DNA of 64,000 nt, from assembly GCA_004194705.1 (NCBI GenBank), contig SADC01001351.1:186001-250000 (forward strand). Direction: 5' to 3'. The position numbers and the translations under genes were made by a program. The number at the start of each line of letters is the position of its first letter. Position 1 is the first letter of the stretch. Shown in pieces: positions 57,180-64,000 of the stretch. The DNA is from Ditylenchus dipsaci (Eukaryota; Nematoda; Chromadorea; Rhabditida; Anguinidae). A model generated the notes under the pieces. The model saw nothing but the letters and a program-made list of their open reading frames with translations. It was not told where the DNA came from and ran no database searches.

Positions 57180-58955
57180 ATGCAAAAATCAAAAGAACGT
57201 AAGCGAAATCGTTACGAAAAAATTAGGCATTTGGGTGAGGGACAATTTGCTAATGTCTATCAAGCGAAGGTATGCATTTTTGTTCGATTATAGGTTTTTA
57301 GAATTTTTTTAGGACACAGAGACTGGAGCTATTGTAGCTATTAAAAAGGTTTTACCTTTTTCGCATGTACCCTATTTTCCAACCCAGTGATTTTAGATAA
57401 AACTTGGATCCAGACATGAAGCTAGAGATGGAGTGAATAGGACAGGTAGATTGCCAATTAAAAGCATTCCGAAAAGCCTCTCATGTTAATGAACATGCTT
57501 AGCTCTTCGCGAAATCAAATTGCTACAAGAAATACATCATGATAACATCATTACTCTCCGCGGCGTAATTGGGCACAGGTGATTCAATTGTTTCCAATTG
57601 TTTATTAAATTGTCATTGATTCAGGACTAGCATTCAAGTTTGTCCTTGTTTGATAAGATTTTTCACTTGTAGACCTGTATTCAGTTAGTTTTTGACTTTA
57701 TGGATACTGATTTGGAGGTGGACATTTTATCTATAATTTTTTGCACTTGATGTAAAATTTCTTTATTTCCAGAACATAATCAAGGATTCGTCTATTCCTC
57801 TTGCACAGCCACACATCAAAAACATGGTTCTTCAGATGCTGCTTGGCTTGGAGCACTTGCACCTTCTCTACATTTTGCACAGGGTATCTGAATTCAGCCC
57901 CGATATTCATCCTATTTATGGTTTCCAGGATTTGAAACCAAACAATTTGTTGCTCAATGTCAATGGAAGAATAAAAATAGCAGGTAAGACTTGCCTGTTT
58001 AAAGATTCAAACGAATAAAGCTGTCAAGAATCTTGACTCAACATCTCTTTTAGATTTTGGTCTTGCTCGTTACTTTGGATCGCCCAATCGTAACTACACT
58101 CACCAGGTCGGCGCCTAAGCGATTTTCATTTTGATGCAAATACCAACTAGTTTTTTTACAGGTTATTACACGATGGTCAGTTCATGCCTTCACACAGATA
58201 TAACGTTTACTAAATAAAATAATTGTTTTTAGGTATCGACCGCCAGAACTAGTAAGCAAGCTTGTTTCATGATTGCGATTATGCATCCTTGAACTTTTTT
58301 AGCTTTATGGAGCGAGATCTTATGGTGCAGCAGTAGGTTAGCAGTTTTCACCTGACCCACATCCGTAATTTTATCTCGTCTTTTAGATATTTGGTCTATA
58401 GGGTGCATTATTGCTGAACTATTGTTGCGAGTGCGTACTCTATTGGTTCTAAGTTAACTATGCAAAATTCAGGTGCCAATATTTGCCGGTGAATCGGATC
58501 TTGATCAGCTTGTGCAGATCTACAAACTTCTCGGCACTCCGACCGAGGAAGATTGGCCGGTAATTTTAAAGCTTTATATGTTTCTCAGAGGCAGTTGAAT
58601 TTTCAGAATATCACTTCCCTTCCTGACTTCATCAAGATCAAGGAGACGGGTGATGGCTTCGATTTGAAGGGAGTGTTTACTGCAGCTGGAAACGATCTCA
58701 TAGAACTCATATCTCAGTGTTTCCGATTTGATCCACTCAAACGGTGGACTGCTACCCAAGGCAGATCTCCTTTTAAAGATGAAACTTATTGGATAATTTT
58801 AATTTCTTTCAGCTTTGCAATCCCAATACTTCAGGAGTGAACCCTATGCCTGTGATGATTCAGAACTGCCAATTCAGGGTCCAAGGAAACGAAGGATGCG
58901 TGACATGGATGGAAACGAACCACCAATAACTCGTCGAAAGTTAGAATTTGATTAA
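57180..58955 (+). CDS. cdk-7: Cyclin-dependent kinase 7 (CAK / TFIIH kinase)
   Basis: Ser/Thr kinase that activates other CDKs and phosphorylates the RNA polymerase II tail. Sixteen exons, all in phase: 57180-57269, 57313-57348, 57397-57445, 57503-57578, 57625-57637, 57685-57717, 57773-57883, 57929-57983, 58054-58106, 58162-58175, 58233-58251, 58303-58336, 58387-58430, 58473-58559, 58607-58760, 58813-58955; 336 residues. Landmarks: glycine loop [20 protein letters not shown], cyclin-facing [11 protein letters not shown], catalytic [29 protein letters not shown] with the activating Thr, TRWYRPPEL, and a basic tail (PRKRRMRD). CDK7 identity rests on [17 protein letters not shown] and GSPNR.YTHQV. 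Two exons are only 13 and 14 nt. Intron 15 starts GC, not GT (58761). Confidence 0.96.
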
Positions 58956-58997
58956 ACTGCTCGTTATTGTTGTCTCAGTATTGTATTGATTTGTTTA

Positions 58998-59003
58998 AAT
59001 AAA
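58998..59003 (+). terminator. Polyadenylation signal of CDK7
   Basis: AATAAA lies 43 nt after the CDK7 stop codon, in an AT-rich 3' end. Confidence 0.8.
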
Positions 59004-59237
59004 ATTTGTGGTGTATTTACTTAGCACCTTCACGCCGAGTTTTCTTATCTGTTGAAATTGCGAAGAGTTTGATACACATGCGGGCTCGACTTTTTAACAG
59101 GATAACGCTACAATAATACGATAAGTTATCAACAACTGGATCACAGGCAGGGCTGGGCACGGGCCGCTTCCTTTCCGGCCGGGCCTAAAATCTATCAGCC
59201 CGGCCCGGTGTACCTAATGCACATTAAAATGTATAAC

Positions 59238-59398
59238 GGCTCTACTGCAGAATCCGGCGCCAAAATATGCCTTGGTCCCCCTGTTGTTTTTCTTGAATTT
59301 TGCTTTTAAAAAAGAACAGGGGGGACCAAGGCAAAATTCAAGAAAAAACAACAGGGGGGACCAAGGCATATTTTGGCGCCGGATTCTGCAGTAGAGCC
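59238..59398. mobile_element. Palindromic MITE with exact 9-bp duplication (Mutator-like)
   Basis: The duplication ATGTATAAC lies at 59229-59237 and 59399-59407. The ends GGCTCTACTGCAGAATCC and the exact complement make an almost perfect ~75-bp-arm hairpin containing CCTTGGTCCCCC. A 9-bp duplication points to the Mutator superfamily. A truncated CAGGGCTGG-ended GGCCGGGC repeat precedes it at about 59151-59215. Confidence 0.88.
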
Positions 59399-59873
59399 AT
59401 GTATAACTTTTCATCGAAAAAATTCATTTTTCTGAAAATTGTATGATATTTTCGTATGATTTTTTTTCCGTTTTTCGAAAATTTTAAATAGAAGAATATT
59501 AATTGGTTATGAAATGTGCAATATAAACAGTATCTCGTTTCATACTTTTGCAACTCAGCGATAATTTGCGATGACCACTCATGTATACAGGCAGTGGCAC
59601 ACCCAAGGGGGGGGGCACGTGGCTCCCGTCAGATTTTTTTCAAAATGTCGTACAGGGTGAACCAAAAAAACCCCTGAACTTTGACGGCGCCGTAAGGCCA
59701 GTTTCGATTATGACTTCGTTGCCAATGATATGTCATTTTATAGTCCCGACATTGCTCTAACTGATGGTGTAAAAAAATTGAAAAACTGAAAAAGATATTA
59801 TTTATAAATAGTCAGAACAAAAACCTTAACCTCAATTTCAAATTTTTAGTTTTTGATGAAGTAACGGTAAAAT

Positions 59874-60248
59874 ATCAACTGACCACCATTTTTTTGGAAT
59901 ATTTGAAACTTTTGATAAAAATCGACAATTTTGACAGTAAAAGTTTTCGGAAAGTCACCACTAACACCAAAATCTCTTCCTCAATCCGAATCCGTTGAGA
60001 TCAGGTCTGAGAAATTTCAGGAAGCTGAGATATCGTTTAAAGTAGGGAAGTGGTCCAAATTTCTGTGTGGTCTACTCAAAATACCAATATCTCAGCTCCC
60101 TGAAATTTTTCGGACCTGATCTCAACGGATTCGGATTCAGGAAGAGATTTTGGTCTTAGAGGTGACTTTCCAGTAACTTTTATTGTAAAAATCGTCGATT
60201 TTTAATCGAAAGTTTCAAATATTCCGAAAAAAATGGTGGTCAGTTGAT
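59874..60248. mobile_element. 375-bp palindromic element
   Basis: The ends ATCAACTGACCACCATTTTT and its complement continue as paired arms to a centre near 60058, including CTGAAATTT..GGACCTGATCTC and AATCCGTTGAGATCAGG. No clear target duplication. Inner arms resemble those of the hairpin at 47290-47640. Confidence 0.75.
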
Positions 60249-60271
60249 GGCCGTCCGAAGTAACATGTGGT

Positions 60272-60823
60272 TAGGGTTGTCAAACGTTCGAAATTTTCGA
60301 ACGTTCGATTTGACGAACGTTTGAAGTTTGAAATTTTAGAACGTTCGATTCGAAGTTCGAGTTTGAAATTTTCGAACAAACGTTCGGTTCGAAGTTCGAG
60401 TTTGAAAATTTTCGAACGAACGTTTGGTTCAAAGTTCGGGTCCGAAAATTTTCGAACGTTCGGTTCGATTCGATGTTTGAGTTCGAAAATTTTCGAACGT
60501 TCGATTTCAAAATTTTGGCTTTTTTCGAATTTGAACTTCAAAACGAGCCCAACCCATTTTCGATGCCTTTTTTATGATGCTGCGCATGTTTTGGTTCATG
60601 GTCAAATATTTTTCGTGTTTCTAAGTTCTTATTGAAAGTATTTGGTACGAAGTTCGATATATTTCGAATCGAACGTTCGATTCAAGTTCGAATTCGAAAA
60701 TTTTCGAACGAACGTTCGGTTCGAAGTTCGGGTTCGAAAATTTTCTAACGAACGTTCGGTTCGAAGTTCGTGTTCGAAAATTTTCAAACGAACGTTCGGT
60801 TCAAAGATCGGGTCCGAAAATTT
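60272..60823. repeat. TTCGAACGTTCG tandem array with hAT-like left end
   Basis: It begins TAGGGTTGTCAAACG and then repeats a roughly 40-nt unit containing AAATTTTCGAACGAACGTTCG and GGTTCGAAGTTCG, interrupted at about 60520-60650. The right terminus (expected CAACCCTA) is not found, so it is truncated or rearranged. Confidence 0.7.
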
Positions 60824-61418
60824 GAAGTGCTGTAACGATATCTTTACACTTTGTTGTAGCGCACCTCAAGAGCTAAAAACCCAATGTACAGGAAAAAATT
60901 TGAAAATGTTGAAATATGGCCTTTTAAAAAAAATGAAGAACAACCCAATACCGCTTTTTCTCAAATTTTCACGAATTTCAGTCATTTTTTCAACGTGGTT
61001 GCTTTTTTTTGAAAAGTTCATATCTCATCACTTCATTTTTTTCTGTAAAATGTGTTTTGTAGGAACGACCCACAACTGTCGACCATCCCAACTGTCGACC
61101 CCCAACTGTCGACTCTAACCTTCGACTTTGAGTAAAACGATTTGTAAAAGTAATTTAACGCGGTCCCAACTGTCGCCTGCTGCCAAATTTCACACTTTCT
61201 CAAGAATTCAAAGACACTATAAAAACAACATGCCATCTTTATTTCAAGAACAAACTGAAATGAAGCAATTGAAGAACAAAAAATAACAAGTTTCGACGCT
61301 ACTGTCATATACCCCCCCCCCCCCAAAAAAAGCTACTGTAAAAAGCTACAAAAATCGGACCTACTGTCATAGTCATAGTATGGATCAATTCGGTGTTGAT
61401 CCATTTGCTTAACGCCCG

Positions 61419-62620
61419 TTAATGGATATCCACCTGGACCAGCGGTATCTACCCTTGATTTCGGGTTTCGGGTGGGTGGAATCGCAGTTGCGGTCCTATC
61501 AAACAGGATTTACTATACGATTTTACGAATGAAATCATTAATGGTTTTGGCTATACTATAGAATCAACAACGCCCCCTCCCCCCCCCCCCCCAGCTAGCG
61601 AAAAATTTACTTTTCCTGAAGGGGAAAGGATCCGTCCCATTTTGATTCTCGTGCTCTAAATAGGCACGGAAACACTTTGGTTTCCGAAAAATCGATTTTT
61701 TTTTTCGATTTGCCTTGGCCCCCAAGGTAAAAAATTTAAGAAAATTAAAAATTTTTTTTTTTGAATTCCCGCCAAAACATTTTTTTAAGGGATATAGGGC
61801 TGTATTGGGAGGGGAAGGACAAAAGAGGGCCACTAAGCACACAGAGCCCACTAACAAGAAGATGTTGAACATAGTTTTGAATACTGGGCCTACCGCATGA
61901 ATAAACTCTGGTATGCATGCTTTTTCATGCATCCAGAGTAACTTTCGAGTGATTTGTGTCTAAGGTATGTGGGTGTGCGCCTCTCAACTCCAAGCCCCCA
62001 AGCCCCTGCGCCTCCGAAGGGGCGCAGGGAGCTTGAGAGTTAGAGATGCGCGCACTCACTTACCTTAGACAAAATTCCGAGCAAGACTCTTGATCAAAAA
62101 TGCATTTAGAGGCTATTTTTGCCAGGTCCCATGTTGAAAAACATGGCAGGACATCCAAAATAGTCCAGAATTCACTTTTTTATAATTTTGACATGAAAGT
62201 GGCCCCTTTTATTCCCTTCCCCTCCCAATACAGCCCTAATTCCCTTTAAAAATGTTTTGGCGGGAATTCAAAAATTTTTTTTTAAATTTTCTTAAATTTT
62301 TCACCTTGGGGGGCCAAGGCAAATCGAAAAAAAAATTTTTTCGATTTTTCGGAAACCAAAGTGTTTCCGTGCCTATTCAGAGCACGAGAATCAAAATGGA
62401 CGGGTCCTTTCCCCTTCAGGAAAAGTAAATTTTTCGCTAGCTGGGGGGGGGGGTTCTATAGTGTTACCTCGGTTTTTCGATTTGACCACTTTTTATTTTT
62501 TTCAAGCCATCCAGGTGGATATCCAGCTGACCAGGAGATACCTACCCTGGATTTCGGGGTTTGGTGGATGAAATTGCAGTTTTGATCTTATCAAACAGGA
62601 TTTACCACACAATTTGACGT
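61419..62620 (+). repeat. Direct repeats flanking the 61.55-62.46 kb palindrome
   Basis: About 61419-61540 and 62508-62620 share in the same orientation GGATATCCA, TACC, GATTTCGG, GGTGG and TATCAAACAGGATTTAC. They bracket the palindrome, so either the host sequence was duplicated or an outer element has direct repeats. Confidence 0.6.
61553..62464. mobile_element. 900-bp palindrome with C/G homopolymers and nested GC-hairpin element
   Basis: The arms (about 61590-61805 and 62226-62446) pair over ~210 bp, including GCTAGCGAAAAATTTACTTT, GGCACGGAAACACTTTGGTT and TATTGGGAGGGGAAGG. A long C run follows the left end and a G run precedes the right end. The centre (about 61860-62145) is a copy of the dispersed GC-hairpin element (CCTACCGCATGAATAAACTC, CTCCGAAGGGGCGCAGGG). 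Confidence 0.82.
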
Positions 62621-62971
62621 CAGAAGCAAGGGGTTAAATGTGGTATATTGACTGTGACTTTTAAAGATACAGGTAAAGGACAATCAAGGCAGTCAATAAA
62701 GCTTAGACTCGTATAAAGAACGATCTTAAAAGTAATTTATCGAAGACATGGATATACAAACCCCATTTTCTCCAAAACCGGAAAGCTTGAAACTCATTTC
62801 AGCGAAAAGGGAAATTTTCGAACAAAAAATGTTCTTCAACGGAAAGGAAGGTTCGAAAACGGAAAAATTCAAACTCGCACAATTTCAAACTGATAAGTTC
62901 GAAAGCCAATACAGCCAATGCACGGGCATGCTTCTTTAAGAGCCTTTCTTAGAGCAAATTCAGTATTTTAA

Positions 62972-63202
62972 AGGGCCTGACCTCTTCCTACTCGGTGGTC
63001 CCCGCCAATTCAAAAATTTTCCCTCGATCATTGGACTTCTGTACGGATTTTCCGCCACGTTTCTAACAAAACTAGGCCTGAAATCAAATTTTAGGCTTAG
63101 TTTTGTTAGAAACCTAGCGGAAAAATCCGTACAGAAGTCCAATGATCAAGGGAAAATTTTTGAATTGGCGGGGGACCACCGAGTAGGAAGAGGTCAGGCC
63201 CT
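62972..63202. mobile_element. TTAA-flanked palindromic MITE, copy 5
   Basis: Flanks TTAA (62968-62971, 63203-63206). Arms are nearly identical to those of 37222-37454; the asymmetric loop is the reverse complement of that copy. Confidence 0.92.
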
Positions 63203-63397
63203 TTAAAGGAGCGGTGAAAGCTGTGAAGGAGATGGCCTCGACACGAAAAGATCAATCCAAGTTTTGTGTTTTTAAATGTGGTTTTTGAGTTATATGTTGT
63301 TGAAAACTCGGTGTTGCGATCTCAGGCAAACTTGTGCAAAATCGAAAGTTGGATTAGCATCATCGATATCAGAATTTCGACGCTACTGTCATATATT

Positions 63398-63715
63398 GAA
63401 AAATTTGCTCCTGCTCTTGCTCCGGGCTCTCAATTTGCAAAAATTTGCTCTGAAATTTGCTCTGAATCTGACTCCGAGCTCTTCATTTGAACAAATCTGC
63501 TCCGGATTTGGCTCCGAGATCTCCATTTGAAAAATTTTGCTCCGGCTCTTGCTCCAGCTCTCGACTTAAAAAAATTTTCTCCGGCTCTTGCTCCGGTGTC
63601 TTAAGTTTTGAAAAATTTCTCCGTCTCTTGCTCCGGTGTCCTAAGTTTCAAAAATTTTCTCCCGCTCTTGCTCCTGCTCGGAGCCAGAGCGGAGCAAGAG
63701 CCAGAGCCGGAGATT
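63398..63715. repeat. GCTCCGGCTCTTGCTCC tandem array
   Basis: About seven 40-nt units of the type GCTCCGGCTCTTGCTCC followed by an AT-rich spacer with AAAAATTT, ending in an inverted stretch GGAGCAAGAGCCAGAGCC. It resembles the other iterated-motif elements, but termini were not resolved. Confidence 0.6.
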
Positions 63716-63732
63716 TATACATGACTGGTCAA

Positions 63733-63945
63733 GAGTATTTCTCGGAATCATGTCTGAGGTAAGTGCGTGCGCGCATCTCTAACTCTCAAGCCCCCTGCGC
63801 CCCCTTCGGGAGCGCAGGGGGCTTGGGGGCTTCGAATTTAGATGCGCACACCCACATAACTTAGACACAAATAACTAGAAAGCGACTCTGGATGCATGAA
63901 AAGCATGCATACCAGAGTTATTTACCCAATATTTAATACTATGTT
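63733..63945 (-). mobile_element. GC-hairpin-family element, inverted copy
   Basis: Contains GTCTGAGGTAAGTG, GCGCGCATCTCTAACTCTC, the hairpin CCCCTGCGCCCCCTTCGGG, GATGCGCACACCCACATAAC and AAGCATGCATACCAGAG: the reverse complement of the copies at 25.5, 38.5 and 62.0 kb. Confidence 0.75.
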
Positions 63946-64000
63946 CAAAATCTTTGTTTTTTCACCCGAGAGCACTCACCCTCGTTTCACAAGGCCGGGC

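Noticed and set aside
60215..61118. Open frames of 108-158 codons at 60.2-61.1 kb
   Set aside because: They are repeated translations of the TTCGAACGTTCG array (periodic Phe/Glu/Arg/Ser-rich peptides), not a gene.

Overview
The window looks like an AT-rich chromadorean nematode nuclear genome. The evidence is a Str-superfamily (SRH/SRI-like) chemoreceptor, a fragment of a nematode-type nuclear hormone receptor, a C2-RGS gene of the C. elegans rgs-7 type, many ~45-55 nt introns ending in TTTTCAG, and acceptor-like sites directly before start codons that suggest spliced-leader trans-splicing. No species is assigned.

Layout. 1-11.8 kb: one tRNA-Gly(GCC) and transposon debris, possibly the upstream part of the next gene. 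11.8-30.9 kb (+): an 18-exon C2-RGS regulator of G-protein signalling with a 12-kb central intron. 31-39.8 kb: dense nested inverted-repeat elements around a broken two-exon gene on the minus strand. 39.8-45.2 kb (+): a secreted Gly/Ser/His-rich and Cys-rich gene model, a possible small secreted peptide on the minus strand, and an orphan ligand-binding fragment of a nuclear receptor. 46.0-47.0 kb (-): an intronless 7TM chemoreceptor with one frame break. 47.2-52.7 kb: large nested DNA transposons. 52.95-55.8 kb (+): the DEAD-box helicase DDX56 (ribosome biogenesis). 57.2-59.0 kb (+): CDK7 (CAK/TFIIH kinase), complete in 16 exons. 59-64 kb: palindromic elements and tandem repeats.

The most striking content is the transposon landscape. 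At least eight different non-autonomous elements have hAT-like features (8-bp target duplications, exact or with one mismatch; many ends TAGNGTTG). Most carry their own, different, short palindromic or iterated motif. One of them (969 bp, duplication CTTACAAG) still holds the C-terminal dimerisation region of a hAT transposase. Another pair is nested so that one element sits inside the target duplication of the other. A second superfamily consists of near-perfect palindromes flanked by TTAA that share a core across at least five copies. There are also TA-flanked CAGTC-ended (pogo/Tigger-like) elements and one palindrome with a perfect 9-bp duplication (Mutator-like).

Several conserved genes carry single-base frame breaks, mostly of the missing-base type: four in the C2 half of the RGS gene, one in helicase motif IV and one in the secreted gene. 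The chemoreceptor has one extra base. CDK7 and the RGS-domain half are intact. Residual long-read consensus errors are the simplest explanation; local decay is the alternative.
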